A stretch of 64,000 nt of DNA from Blumeriella jaapii (taxonomy: Eukaryota; Ascomycota; Leotiomycetes; Helotiales; Drepanopezizaceae): assembly GCA_009599575.1 (NCBI GenBank), contig VWND01000050.1:62001-126000 (forward strand). The letters run 5' to 3'. The notes under the pieces were generated by a model. The model saw nothing but the letters and a program-made list of their open reading frames with translations. It was not told the origin of the DNA and ran no database searches. This document shows positions 23,878-37,225 of the stretch, piece after piece. Every line of letters begins with the position of its first letter. The first letter of the stretch is position 1. The translations under genes were made by a program, and so were the position numbers.

Positions 23878-26800
23878 TCACGCCTCGCTCTCCTTATCGC
23901 CAGACTTATCTGCCGACGCTGGGGTCGACTTTGTCATGGCGGGAGAGACCGAGGTCGAGGGTGGAGAGCCTGGGGCCTCTTGATCACCAGATCCTAATCC
24001 TGCAAGAAGACTGTAAAGAATTAGAATGCTTCCTCTCCCAAGATTGTAGATAAGCAAGACATACCTGAACGTATTTGCAGAGCTAGTGGATTCCTTTTCC
24101 TTTTGCTGAGGGGGTGTGCCTGTTCTCGACGAAGCTCCTGATTCTTCTCCTGCTCTGCCAAAGTTACCAGGCCCCTTGCGACCACTGTTGCTTCGCGACG
24201 AGAACATGGACGATGGACCAAAAGACATTTGTTGACTCGATGCGCGGTTGGCGTTCTTGTTGGTGAGACGACGAAGATCGTCCATGCCAACGACGTTCTT
24301 TTGGTAATCGATGGGTGGCTGGCCGTATTGGTTGCCCGAGAAATTACGACCGTCACCACGACCCATCTGCATGCGTCCACCACGTTGGCTGCCGCGAGCA
24401 TTGTTCTCGGCAGCCTTCTGGTTGGCGGCTGCTTCAGCCTATCGGAGGTTAGAGGCAAAGAAATGGATCAAAGTCTGCAGAAACTTACCTCGATTCTGAC
24501 TTCATCAAGAGTTTTAGGACCCTTGTTGTTGTCCTTCGATGCCCAGCGGGCCTTGCGCAGATCGATGATATCCATGAGCATGAATCTCAGACGACTCGGC
24601 AACTCGGGCGTATCAACCATCGTCTGGATACGCTGAAAGTAGACATCCATCATGGGTTTACCCTTCTCCGTGCTGTCCAGGTTGGAACCGATGGTCTTGA
24701 GCAGCTTAGTCAGGGATTCAATCTCAGCCTCATCCGGGATGCCGGTGTAATCAACGAGCTTCTTCACGCACTCGTGCATGATACGCTCCGTAAGCATGCT
24801 GAGCTTGTAAAGCTCGCCGATGAACTGAACAAGGCCAAGGCCACGTCTCTTGGCGGCGGCAGCGATGTAGTACTCGTCGGACAGCATGGCCGCCTCCTCG
24901 GTCTTGGGGTCATCAGGCTCACCCTCCGGCTTGTCTGGCAAGTCCATCTTCCAACCACGCTCGAACTCCTCTTGACATCTGTTGAGCAGGTACTTTCGGA
25001 ACAGGTTGCCACCCGACACGATGTTGCCGTTCTTGTCGACGATGCTCTCATCCTTGATCTCCGGGCTCATGGTCTCCAACATGCGCTTGCAGAACTTGGC
25101 GTACATGGAAGCCCAGTGAGCTTCGTCGGTAGCCTTCTCGAAGGTGAGTTGAATGACTTGTCGGAGGGTGCGTCCATCAGCCTCATCTTTGGATTGAGCC
25201 GCAATGGCGAGGACCTGATCAGCGATCTTGTCGAACTTCTCCGGGGTCATCTTGTTCAGCGCCGCCTTCACCTTACGTTGAACCATGTCAGGCTCCATGT
25301 GGCCGGTCGCACCTGATGAGCCAGGGGTGGGACCAGCGGCGCCAGTTGCGGAGGCTTGTTGAGCAATGCGTGGCTTCCAACCCGTAGCCGTGACAGCGAT
25401 AGGCTTGAGCTCCATGCCAGCAGTGAGTGGCATTGTCTTGGCTGCTTGGGCCTCGGATTTCGCGTTGCCCGGGAAGGTGTCCTTGCGACTTCCCCCACCC
25501 CCGCGTTGCGATCGGCTCGCCTGGCGGGGGGAGTGAGGAATATTGTTCATGGGGTTGGACATGTTGCGGACCATCTGGTTGCCACCTGGGAAGCCCGCAC
25601 CACCCGCTCTGGTGAATGAAGCAGTGGATGTCGGTGCGGGTCGGGGCATCGAGCCGCTGGCCATGGCAAAGCGTTCAGCGGAAGTAGTTCCGGGAGGCAG
25701 CGTCTTCCCACCAACGCTGCCGAAGGAACCCATGGCAAAAGCACCCGGTTGGTTGTTGCGCGACGAGCCTTGTCTTGGACCCATGCTGTTGCCACCAGGT
25801 CGAGCTGAGCCCTGTCGGCTAGAACCACTGTCGCCGTCGCCGATGAGAGCCTTGATCTGAGACTCGAACTCCATCGATGGCTTTTCGACGAAGACCTTTT
25901 GGAACTGGAGCAGGAACTCCTTGTCGTACTTGAAGCTCTTGCCCTTGGTCGTAACCGCGGAATTCAGAGCCGGGTTCGGAGAGCTGATGCTGGGGGTAGA
26001 GAGAAGAGTTCATGACAGTAAGGAAGCGAGCCGACTTCAGCGATTGAAGAGCGGCACTTGGCTGAGGTGCCTCCACTGGCTTGGTGTGGAGAGGAGCAAG
26101 GTTAAGCGCAGCAGGCTTACCACGCTTCTCCGAGATGTTGATCTTGGGAGGTGGACCCATGGAGCCATCGGATTCCGGTGTAGACGCCCCGCTGTCGGTG
26201 CCCAGGGCCAGGTTGGAAAGCTTCGATGCCAAGGTGCTGGGGGTGTTTGGTTCCGGCTTGGAATCCTCCTTCTCAGCAGGCTTGTCAGCAGCCGCCGCCG
26301 CCGCCGCCGCCTTGGCATCTGCCTCTTGTCGCTTCTTCTCCTTCTCGTCTTCCAGGCGTTCCATCTCACGCTCTTGCTCCTTGAGCTTGAGATCGTTGGC
26401 GGCAGCCTCAGCCTTGCGCTTCTCGGCATTCGCGGCCTCGGCGGCCTTCTTCTCCGCGGCACGTTTGGCAAGCAGTTCGGCCTCCTTCTTCTCTCGCTCG
26501 GCCTCGGCAGCTTCCATTTCCTGGATCTGACGCTCCAGCTCGTCCTCTTCGTCCTTCTTGGCCTTGTCGGCCGCGGCTTGAGCGTCGGCCGCTTCCTTGG
26601 CCTTCTGCTCTTGCGCAGCTTGGGCAGCATCCTTGGCCTTCTGCTCTTGCGCAGCTTGGGCTTCATCCTTGGCCTTCTGTTCCTCCTTGGATTTGGCCTC
26701 GGCGGCTTCCTTGGCCTCGTCTTCCTCCTTGGCCTTCTTCACCTTCTCGAACATCTCGAGACGGATCTGCTCAGAGGTCTTCTGGGGAGCGGCGCTGTCG

Positions 26801-28743
26801 ATGCGGCCCTGCTGGGGGGTGGCGGACTTGGGGGGGGGTGGGGTCGGAGTTGAGGCGATGACAGGAGGGGTTCTGGCACGCTGGCTTGGAGCTGGAGAGG
26901 CCGGGGCCTTGAAGCTGCCAACGTCCACGGCCTCACCATCGGGCCGCTTGATGACGATGGCAGCACTCTTGCGAGCGGGTCTGGAGAACGCGGGAGAGGT
27001 GGGGCCGGGCTTCGGTTGGGGCGTGTGGGCGTGGGCAATCGGGACCATGGAGGGGGTCTGGGGTTGCCCGGTACTCGAAGCTGGTCTCTCGGACATCTGC
27101 GACCCGTTTCTCGACATCGATTGTCCCCCATTGCTGTACAGGCCTTGCGTGTAGGAGGTGGGCTGGTGGAAGTGGGGTTGTGGGGATGAGGGTGGGAAGC
27201 CTTGCATGTGGGCCATCTGAGGATAGCCAAAAGACGCCTGTCCCATGCTCATGCGGGCATCGTTGCCGAATTGTTGAGAATATACAGGATACTGCTGCTG
27301 CTGTTCACGTAAGCAATGCACAATTCGATCGAAGTTTCCTGTCGCAGGATCAAGGTTAGGAGGGCCCAGAGGCTCGTAGATTGATAAAGGCATTGGGTCG
27401 CGACTGCGACGATTTCCACCTTGTGGACCTTGCGGGAATGGGGGAAGAGAAGGCAACCCGGAGCCATCAAGATGGACCTGCTGCCCACGGACTGGCAGCT
27501 TGTGCTCATCAGTCGTGTAGTCGTGGCTGAAGGCCTTCTCTAGACTTCCTCGTGGCCAATGGCGTTCTGAGGACTGCTCATTCTTGCCGAACCGGGCACT
27601 GTTGAGTTTGCCCCTCTTGCCCCGAGAGTGAGACTTGAAAGGAGAAGGAGGAGGAGGGGGGGGAGGAAGGGTGTTGAAGGAAGGAGGGTGAGGTACTTGT
27701 TGGGGCATGGGGGCGTAGTAGCCATACGGCGGTTGGTTCGCCATCGGCATCGCCGGGTTCATGTTGGGTGTGCCGGGCATAGAGCCACCGGGAATCGAGT
27801 GAGCCAAGTTGGGGCTACGGGACGCCTGGTGCGGCGAGTTGGGGAACCCGCGACCTGGGAACGACGGCGCCATCGCACCGCGCGGGGGGTTGCCGGCGGG
27901 TCGGAAGTTGCTCTGAGGCGCGTAGCCCAGCTGAGGGGGGTAGCCGGCGCCGGCGGCAGCGGCGGCGGCGGGGGTGAAGTTGCTGCTCCCGCCCCCGCGG
28001 CCTCCTCGGCCGGAAAAGCCACCGCGGCCTGCGTTGCCAGCGTGGTTGCTCATGTCGCTCTGTGCCGATTGGGCCGACTCGTGACGATGGTGACCGGCTG
28101 GGTGGGTGGTTGGGGCGAGGGCGCCGTGAGTGCTGGGAGTGCGTCGCTGCTGTCGAGATAAGATTGATTAGTCAAAGCGCCGGCACCGGGAAAAGTTTAT
28201 CGGACTTACGCTCTCGAAGCTACCAAAGGCCATGGGAGGGTTGTTCCCTTGGAGACCGGAAGGGGGCTTGCCGCCACTCGCGGACGGAGCGGGGATGGGG
28301 GACGGCGAATGCGACGGATCCGTGATTCGGGGGTTGGGAATCGCGATGAGCCGACGAGGTCGCGTTGGGTGCGCCCTCGGTCGTCGTGCTGTGGGACACC
28401 TTGGGCGAGGACTCCGGGACGGAGCCGAACTGAATCTTCATGCCGCCGACGGGTCCGCCATTCATGCCGTTCGCGCCGATGGTGACCGACGTCTTCCTCG
28501 CGTGCTCGGACGAGCCATTGGTGGCCGAGCTGCTGTGGGCGATGGCCGGTGCGGCGACTGCCGGTACCGCAGGCGCAATAGTCATGGGCTTGCCGTTCAG
28601 GGGCGAGATGGAACTACTTTTGCCATGTTGTACCGGCCCAGCGCCTCCGACAGCCACGGCGGGCGAAGGGGTGGAGGAGCTCGTCGCGGGGACTGGCGAC
28701 GAGACTGCCTTCTTCGCGGTGGAAGCGTACGACAGAGTGGGCG

Positions 28744-28774
<31 letters not shown>

Positions 28775-28837
28775 CGACGCGTTGGTGGAGTTGGAGGCCT
28801 GGCTGGGGATTTGGGATGTTTGAGACACGGAAGTCAT
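23878..28837 (-). CDS. TIF4631: Translation initiation factor eIF4G (two one-base frame slips)
   Basis: Scaffold of the cap-binding complex, bridging eIF4E, eIF4A and poly(A)-binding protein. Exons on the minus strand: 28837-28210, 28149-24489, 24438-24065, 24010-23878; about 1597 residues. The N-terminus has polyQ and a conserved GKSSSISPLNGKP block, then a Gly/Arg/Asn-rich region, a long Lys/Glu/Ala charged helix (about 26.3-26.75 kb), the eIF4E-binding motif YDKEFLL, and the MIF4G domain (MVQRKVKAALNKMTPEKFDK through LRFMLMDIIDLRKARW). The C-terminus after MIF4G is short and Gly/Ser-rich, as in fungi. Two slips: at GGGGG 28329-28333 (DSQ..RITDPSHSPSP) and at GGGGG 25992-25996 (SSLYP..SISSPNPALN). 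In each, removing one base restores the family sequence. The start is MTSVSQTSQIP, since similarity begins there and the upstream frame is repeat-derived. Confidence 0.95.
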
Positions 28838-29969
28838 AGAGTGATTGTGTGGGTGTCGACGACCTCGTGCGTTTGCGGAGAGAAGAGTTGTGTGGATTGG
28901 GGGGTCGTGGTGGATGTGTGTGGGTGGGTGGTGGTGGTGGTGGTGGTGGTGGTGAGATGACGTCGGACGACTCTTTTCTGTTCTGCGCACAGAAGGATCA
29001 ATGCAATCTCGAATCCGAAGGGACCGAAGCGGCTGAGAATCGGGGAGCGCGGAGAGGAGATGCGAAGGAGTCGAAATGAATCGCTCAGCGCGGCGTGCGA
29101 GGCGCGGTGCGATGGGGGGATGTGTGTCGTGGTAGGGCTTCTTGTCGTGACGTTCGTTGCGGAGTTTTTTTCCTTCGATGATTCGTGCTTCGTGCCTCGT
29201 TCTGGGTTCGTCGTTCGTCGTCTGCTTTCCCCGAGAGGCCGCGGAGGCGTCTGTTCTCGTGGGTACAAGAGCGTCGTGTCGCAGCTGGGACGTCGAGACG
29301 GCGCAGGCGATGGGGATGGAATCGAAGGGGGGATGAGGTATCGAGGAAACTAGTCCTGCCGCAAGGAATCTTCTACTCGTAGAAGATCTTGCCGGAGTAG
29401 TTGTGGGTTGATGGGGGGAAGATCCGACGTGAAGATCCGAGAGGAAGAGTTGGGGGGGGGGGTGGTGGCAAGCCGGCCAGGAGAAAATCGAAAGGGAAAT
29501 TTCGGTGCTGGGGCCGGGCTGGGCTGGGTTAGGTTGGGTTGGGCTGGGTTGGTTGGTTGGTCGTGGCTCGGCGCCGGGGGATTGGCTGGGCGAGAGGGCG
29601 AGCGGCCGAAGGATTTTAGTTGGTCCGGCTTCCGGCTGGTAGCGTGGGCTTGGCGTGGACCGCGGTTGAGTTGGGCTCGAGGTGGAGGGCTACACGCTGC
29701 GTGCTGCTTTGGTTGGCATCTGTACTGTACTGTGTACTGTTTGAATGTTCGAATGTTCGATTGTTCGATTGTGGTATGTATGTACTGTGCTGTACTGTAT
29801 TGTACTGTACCATGCACTGTATGTACTATGCACCCTGCCCTTTGAGCTGCGCTGCCATGAAGTTGTCAAGTACAGGCTTAAATAGGCAGAAGTGCCTTGA
29901 CTGTGACTGTAATGCACCGATACACGTCCGTCGACATTCACTATTGTTCTTGGCTTGTGCTTGGTATGT

Positions 29970-30092
29970 CTCTCTTTCTCTCTTCTCTTTCCCTCTCTCT
30001 TCCTCTCTCTTTCTCTCTCTTCTCTTTCCCTCTCTTCTCTTTCTCTCTCTCTTCCTCTCTCTTTCCCTCTTTCCCTCTCTTCTCTTTCCCTC

Positions 30093-30138
<46 letters not shown>
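29970..30138. repeat. CT-dinucleotide-rich polypyrimidine tract
   Basis: About 170 bp almost wholly C and T, ending in an uninterrupted CT run from about 30094 to 30138. The first part is imperfect, with CTTT and CCCTCT variants. Confidence 0.9.
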
Positions 30139-30142
<4 letters not shown>

Positions 30143-33109
30143 TTCCATTCATGCTCACCAGAATATCAACCCATGGTGGCCAGGGAATCACATCGACGCA
30201 TCACCGACCGCACAGTACAGTGGGACAGAGTGAATACACGTTTCTTTGGGCTCATCCATCTCTTTCCCATCCCCAGTCCACACACACACACACACACACA
30301 CACCATACCATCCAACGAGGCCTGCCAGCCAGCTCCGGTCCCACCTTCTCCGCATTCGCTCTCCGAACTTCACTCTCCCTCCTCTCATGGCAAAGAGAAG
30401 AGTGCTAAGGTGACCTATCGGTACTGAAGGTACCCAAGGCTTCCAGAAAGCAAAGCACATCAAAGCAACGTGTGCACGATCACTTCAAAGCGCAGGGTCC
30501 TTCCCGTCTCCGTCTCCTTCAAACACGCCAAGAGGCGGGAATAAGCTTCCATTCTTGCTTTGATCAGGCCCATGCGCCCTCCATGAAACCGTGAAACAGT
30601 CTTGTAGTTGGGCTTCTCCTTCGTTCGTTCGTTCGTTCGTTCGCCATGTGGCTGCTGCTGCCGCTGCCGCTGCCGCTGCTCAGTAGCAGATCCGCAAACA
30701 TAGAAAGCTTGGAGCGTTGCTTTGCCTCTCCTCCCCCGTGCCACCCCGGACTATCTTGCGCCTTCGAAAGCTTGAGAAGAGGAGGAAGCCAAACACACCA
30801 GTGTCGGGATCAGATGATGCCTACATTCTGTACTGTACACATGTATCGTACACACTGCAGAACCTCAGCCGTGCGCGGACTTCCCGAGGACGTCGAGTGG
30901 CCTCTTGTGCTACCGACTGGCCGTAGACATGTACAGTAGTATACATATGTACTGTACTGTACTGTACAACAAAACCTCCCACACCACGCTCAGATTCTCT
31001 TTCTCATTCACTCAATTCCCCCTTATCCAGAAACGACAGAAGGTAGCAGGTACTGTAAAGTAAATACAGCAAAGTAAATACAGCACAGTAAGTACCTTGT
31101 CATCTCGGCGATAAAGTTGCTGCGGTGCCAGAGCGAAAGCAAAAGTGCAGTCTTCCAGAAGCCTGCCCTCTCCACCTCCACCTCCAGCTCGGCTACGTGA
31201 CTGGCGCGCATCTCGTATTTCGCTTCCAGGAGAGAGGCAGTGCCCGCAGCCCGCAGCCCGTCCGTGTCTCGCATGTGATCGTCAACGCAAAGAAAGCAAA
31301 AGGACAGAGATGCGGAGGTACAGTACCTACCTTACTTTGCCTGACCTTTGCGTCCTACTGTACTGAAAAGATGCAAAAGATCTCTTGTACATAGAACGTA
31401 CACGTTCTGTACATACATATCGTCTTGGACAACAGCAACAACCCAAACCCTAACCCCCTCAAAGACTAACTAGTTGATCTATCGATCTTTTGATCAAATC
31501 ACGAGATCGATAGATCAAAATTGCCTCATTGTCCCTCCTATTGGGATTTCAGGATAGGAGGGCGAGCACAAAGAAAGGGCTGATGGTAGTCCCAAAAGTA
31601 ATGATGTTTTGGGAAAGCTATGTACAGTACTGTACTGTACTGCATCTACATACTGTAGGAGGGGGAAGCCTGATAAGCTCTTCTCGTACACGTGATTGCC
31701 ACGTGATCCTCGGCCCCGTCACCGGCACCGGCACCAATGTTGCAACTACAGTACTGTAGAACACTGTTGCCATATGACGCTTGTACAGAGATTTAGTGAT
31801 CTTTTTTTTTTTTTTGGTGTTCTTTTTAATCCTCTTCTATCAGTTACTTGCAGTATCTGCTTCCAGAGCTTCCGATTCTAGTGATTGACACGCCCATCCA
31901 CCCACCCACACTCACTCACTCACTTATTCACGCACCATTTTTACAGTACTGTACTGTACATGCCCTTCTTGTCTCCCATCCTTTTTTTTCCCTACACATA
32001 CATACATACATGTGTTCTTCCTCAATCTCACAACATTTCCATACATATAGGAGCGGCAGTAAGTAAGGAGTCTATAGCAAACACTTCACTTCCCCCTTCC
32101 CACTTTTTATCCGAATAGCAAGTAGGTAAAATACTCACTTCCTCACGTCCCAACGAGAGAAAATATCGATCGATACCCACTCACCATCCACTCTGCATAC
32201 AAAACAGACGATTGAGAAAGAAAAAAAAATCCCATCCTACGACTTCCAATAAACAACTCCAGGGTTGGCGAGTACAGCAGCTTTTCGCTTGTATGTTGTC
32301 TACTTACCTCCTACAATACTACCCCCCTACGAAGTATAGTATGAACTACGAGCTACGAAAGCGAACCAAAAAACCGGCCGAAACGAGCGGAACGAACCAA
32401 GTCAAATAGCGGAACCGCGAAACCCCCATCGTCTTTCACTCCCTTTCAATTGACATTCCGATCGGCTTCAAAATGTGAGCATACACACGTATCCCATCCC
32501 TCCCTCCTCCCCTTATGAAGTCGAGCAAGACTTAACAATCTGATGTTTTTGTCCTTTGTATAAATCACCATCAGTAAGAATCACCACGGCCTCATCACAA
32601 TTCGCAGCAGTAAAAAGACCAAATTTTTTTAAAATATGTCTGTATATCCTTAGCTCAACCCACGAGCAGAATCCAGAGGCAGAATCGAGGAGTGGAAAGG
32701 TACCAACCCAACCAATGCTGCAACCACGGTAGATACAGCAATCCATTCCACACAACACTCACATAAAAGTCGTATACATGACATCATTCTCTCTCGAACA
32801 AGCTTTTGATGTTATGATTTATACACCCACTCACCTATCCACGCGCTAAACTTGATATACCCTTTCAAACTTGAATACTGGTGTGTATATTCATTCATAT
32901 ACATGTATATATTCTTCTTCGACACCACAAAAGCTCTGCGTTAAAGCAAGCGGCAACAGAAAGAAAAAAAACCAAAACCGCAAAGCTGCCTGTCTTTCCC
33001 CATTTCAAATATAAAATACCGATCCATCCAAATTTCCCGATTCAACATACCAAAACGAGCAAGCAAGCAAGCGAAAAAAAGGCCATTTAAAAAAAAAATC
33101 CCCATCTTA

Positions 33110-33139
33110 CCCCCCCCCCCCCCCCCCCCCAAAAAAAAA
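33110..33139. repeat. C21 homopolymer followed by A9
   Basis: Direct read: C at 33110-33130, then A at 33131-33139. G-quadruplex potential on the minus strand. Confidence 0.9.
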
Positions 33140-33397
33140 GGTCCGGATTCACCAAAGCGGAACTCGCTCTCCCCTACGTGCAATTCAGTTTTCCAACCAC
33201 CCTTTTTCCCAACCGGCCATTTATATGCTCGGATTCCACGGCCCAGCCTCTGACGAGCTAATGTACAGTACAGTAGGTATGCGCCTTCCCACCCACACAC
33301 CCACCCCATCAAACGAGCAGAATGGGACCGCGACCCGCCGTTGCGTCTCGATACACTGCGATTCATCTTCCGATTGGTGTTGGGATGTGTGTGTTTA

Positions 33398-33610
<213 letters not shown>

Positions 33611-33646
33611 TCAACCCCCGACCCAACGCTAGCGACGACCTACATA

Positions 33647-33648
<2 letters not shown>

Positions 33649-33692
<44 letters not shown>

Positions 33693-33702
33693 GAGAGAGG
33701 AG

Positions 33703-33772
<70 letters not shown>
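33649..33772. repeat. GA-dinucleotide microsatellite
   Basis: Purine-only GA tract with one interrupted section (about 33686-33710). It is the strand complement of the CT tract 3.6 kb away. Confidence 0.9.
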
Positions 33773-33774
<2 letters not shown>

Positions 33775-34248
33775 GCTAAACAGACACGTAACATAACCAA
33801 CCAGATAGGTAAATACAAGCCCAGAAAAGAGACGGATGCTTCAGTGTGGGGATTCCATCTACACAATCACACTTACACACACAACGCACACGGAAGAAAA
33901 AAGAAGAAAAAAAAAAAAGGAAAAACCCCCCACCATCCACGACAACCCCATTCCTCCACCCACGCCATCTGGAGAAAAAAAAAAAAAAAAAAGGGGGAGA
34001 AGAAAAATAGCAGGTACAGAAAACAAACAAGTAAGGTAACCACGGTACAGTAGACGGACGAAAGGCAGAGCCGGCAGTTTTCACCAACAGATACAAAGAA
34101 AGATGTACAGTACAGACGAGAAAGGTTCTCGAGTAGATTCCGGAGCTAAATTCTCGACCTAGATTCTCTAACTAGATTTTGGAAACGTCCCATTTTGTAA
34201 ATAAACAGGCCAGAAAGTAGATTGTAAACCGTAGATTTCCGTAGAAGG

Positions 34249-34300
<52 letters not shown>
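34249..34300. repeat. A52 homopolymer
   Basis: 52 consecutive A on the plus strand, followed by TAAAGG and further A and C runs. The length is probably approximate, as such runs assemble poorly. Confidence 0.85.
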
Positions 34301-34302
<2 letters not shown>

Positions 34303-34394
34303 AAGGAAAAAAAAACCCCCCCCCAAAAAAAACCCCGACTAATGCAACCGATAGTATGATAACCCAGACTCTCAACGCTAATGCACTACTCGAA

Positions 34395-34452
34395 ATCCCC
34401 AATCCCGATATCCCCAATCCCGATATCCCCAATCTAGATATCCCCAATCCCA
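34395..34452. repeat. CCCCAATCCCGATAT minisatellite
   Basis: Nearly four copies of a 15-17 bp unit; one unit reads CTAGATAT. The core AATCCCCAATCCC also recurs at 22467-22507. Confidence 0.8.
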
Positions 34453-34727
34453 CCACTCCATAACCCCGAATTCCCACAAAGACCCAAACCAAAAAAAAAA
34501 AAAAAAAAAGGGAAAAAAGAAATCGTACCACGTCGTACCATCGCATCTCGTTCCCGGATCATGCCATCTCATTTTATCTCATCTTATCCCACGACTTTTC
34601 TGTTGCCGTCTTGTCATGTATCATCTCATCTCATCTAGCCCCGCCTCGTCTAAGCCGCGCGGTTCAAATACCCCATATACACAACCGCTATGCTGAAGAT
34701 CAACACCAACACATTCAGGCCGGCTAG

Positions 34728-36481
34728 TCATACGACAGTGCGGCTGGTGTTCGAATTCCTGTTTGGGCCGTTAGCGAAGGTGACATGTGCAGTGGAGTGG
34801 AGAGTACTTACAAGCCGTATGTCTCAATGACGGCGATCCAGCCAGCACAGATCTTCAGCCGCTGCCTCACGCTGTTCGTCGTGAGCAGCCTATACTTCTC
34901 CGACTCGGCCGTGGGGAACACGCTAGCGAACCACCACGGGAAGATGGCCGGGTCGTCCGGGCACTCGCCGAACGCCTGCAAGACTGTCGAGTGCACCCAC
35001 GGCGCCGAGTTGTCCCGCATCTTCTTGACGAAGGCAACTCCGAGCTCGAACAGCGCTTGGGTGGACATGGCGTTCAACTTGGCCGCCTGGGCTGCTTCCG
35101 GAGAGAGAGGAGAAGAATCGTTGGGCGGCACGCTGGATTCGGGTCTTGAGAAGTTGCGGGCTGATGCTTCGGCTATTTCGCGCGCCTCGAGCTCTTCCTC
35201 GGCGGCGATGCTAATGTCGTTCACTTGTTCAATCTTGCCTATCGTGTAGCCGTCCAAGGTTCCGTGCTTCAACACTCGGAACCGCGAGACACCGATCGTC
35301 TCGATGAGACTCCGTCCGTCCGGCATCAGATGCATGCTTCTAATGTGCAGTAGTGTTCCGTATTCGTAAAATTTGGTAGGTCCTAATTCGCCTTGGGGCA
35401 CTCGAGAAGGATTGCTTAAAAGCATCCCGAATTTACTGTCTCCATTCTCGATCGCGCGTCGGATCATGAGACGGTACCTGGGCTCAAAGACATGGAGAAA
35501 GGTGGGAACTTGTGGAAACGAGAGAGTGCATACAAACAGAGGCATGTCCATCTCAGCGGTCCCGGGCCTTGAGTCCACGGCAGCAGCTTCCGCCCGAGCC
35601 GCGAGGGCTTCTGGACAGAGCCCTGTGAGGAGTTTGGATATGATGGTGTTTGAGGGCCCTCGGTCGGCGCTAATCCCAGGTGTGAAGGCTTGCCTCCGTC
35701 GACAGATGGGACAGGAGTTGGAATGGTCCAGAACCCTATGCAGACACGACCGGCAGAAGGTATGGCCACAAGTCGTGGTTATTGGCTCTAGGAACAGGCT
35801 GTAACACACTTGGCAGTCCAGTTCTGCCCGTGTCGATTCCTTCAGATGCTCCAGCACAACCGCATCCAGCGTTTCCCATGCCTCGCTGGTTGCAGATGAT
35901 GGCGTATAGACGACCTCCGAATCGTAGGCAAGCTCACCCATCTGCGCCATCGTATAGGTTGCAATCAACTTTCCGCCCGCCAGGACCCGGGCCCGCGGTT
36001 CTTCATCCCGCAGAGACGAGACGCCAGCGATCGACCACTTGTCCCTCTCTTGCAATCGGAACAGTGTCCTCGAAGCCTGGTCCGAGTTCGCGAAGGCGTT
36101 GATCTCTCTGTCCACCATGTAGGTGACCTTGTTGAGCACCACATCGGTGCTGACATCCCCCGCCGCGTGGTCGACGCCGCATGTCGCAAAGGGGCATCTG
36201 AAGCCTTGTGACCGGCTCGGCGTCGCGGGATACGAGATGTTCTGGCGCAGACGTAGCTCGGGTATGCATTTCTTGCAGATGGTATTCCCGCACGGCAGCG
36301 TCACCGGTTCCTGCAGTGGATAGGAGCATGAAGCGCATTGCACCAGCCTTACAATCTGCCGCGCATCTCGAGAGGCTTCGAGAGCGCCGTCTGGTTGGGG
36401 GAAGCCTGATCTCGCGGCAGCTTTTATCCTGGAGAGCGTGCTTCGGAGGGGCCGGGCGGGGTCGAGCGGAATCGAAGACAT
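34728..36481 (-). CDS. RING-finger and LON N-terminal domain protein (LONRF-type E3 ligase)
   Basis: Predicted 566-residue ubiquitin-ligase-like protein. Exons 36481-34812 and 34758-34728, joined by intron GTAAGT..ACAG (34811-34759), so it ends ..IETYGL then NSNTSRTVV. Order: an N-terminal zinc site (CASCSYPLQEP..CGNTICKKC..FRCPFATC) at about residues 49-100; a classic C3HC4 RING (CQVCYSLFLEP..CGHTFCRSC..CPICRR) at about 205-245; then a LON substrate-binding domain (MPLFVCTLSFP, FEPRYRLMIRRA, KFGMLL). There is no Lon ATPase or protease part, matching animal LONRF proteins. The Met of MSSIPLDPARPL is chosen because the open frame further upstream is mainly translation of a CCGGTG repeat (His-Arg/His-Gln). 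Function as an E3 ligase is inferred from domains. Confidence 0.88.
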
Positions 36482-36516
36482 CGGAGGCGTCGTGTCCAGC
36501 GGAAGGCCGTTGGACC

Positions 36517-36566
36517 GTCGGTGCCGGTGCCGGTGCCGGTGCCGGTGCTGGTGCTGGTGCTGGTGT
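36517..36566. repeat. GGTGCC/GGTGCT hexanucleotide repeat
   Basis: About eight hexamers directly upstream of the chosen start of the LON-RING gene; in the 5' leader on the minus strand, or encoding His-Arg/His-Gln repeats if translation began upstream. Confidence 0.85.
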
Positions 36567-37109
36567 CGGGTGTATAAGACAGGAGGGAGGCGGCCGAGAG
36601 CCGCGACGGATTCGGGGGCGAGGATGCGTGCTGCGCAGTATCGGCGGCTTCCAGCTCGCAACTCGGTGGATCTCGCGGTTTGGTTGACGGGGTGTATCGT
36701 TGGGAGGGGGGTGGTGTCGAAGGGGTCGGTCGATCGTGGACGGCAGGGAGGGAGGGTTGTGTGACGAGAGGTGAGGTCGATAAATATCAACATGGAGATG
36801 GACGAAGCGAGGACTCGTGCGTACGTGCGTCTCGATGTCAAATCACATCGGCGACCGGCGCATGCAGACGGCGGAGGCAAGAGATAGTCGCATCATGGAA
36901 TATGTCTCGGGGCCGAGCAGTGGATGCATGTGGCAGTGGCAGTGGCAGCGTCAGCGTCAGCGTTCTGGATGTAAGGGTGAGTAAGTAAGTAGTCGTGGTA
37001 CGTAGTGTAGGGAGTAGTCGGACGGTCGGTGGAGGAGGTGGAGGAGAGGAGGAGGAGGAGGAGGAGAAGAAGGACGTGCAGGTGCAGGCGCAGGTGCAGG
37101 TTGTACGGA

Positions 37110-37225
37110 GTCGATGTATGTACAGGACATACAGCATGTACATACTGTATGTACCTACAGCATGTACATACAGCATGTACCTACACTCCCTAGAGTACAT
37201 GTGTACATACATCGATGTACATATG
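37110..37225. repeat. Imperfect tandem repeat of CATGTACATACAG
   Basis: Units of about 13-16 bp (ATACAGCATGTACAT, CTACAGCATGTACAT and variants) repeat four to five times and then decay into GTACAT/CATACAT. Related in composition to the dispersed GTACTGTAC motif. Confidence 0.7.

Noticed and set aside
29690..30191. Long open frames of Arg-Glu repeats on the minus strand
   Set aside because: They are translations of the CT/GA microsatellite, open in several frames at once.
31445..31460. Telomere-like CCCTAACCCC
   Set aside because: A single unit; no array.
36482..36880. N-terminal extension of the LON-RING protein to a Met at 36880
   Set aside because: Largely encoded by a hexanucleotide repeat and rich in His/Arg; the conserved region starts after MSSIP.
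37110..37225. CRISPR-like spaced repeats
   Set aside because: Units are short, imperfect and directly abutting, in a eukaryotic genome; a simple tandem repeat.
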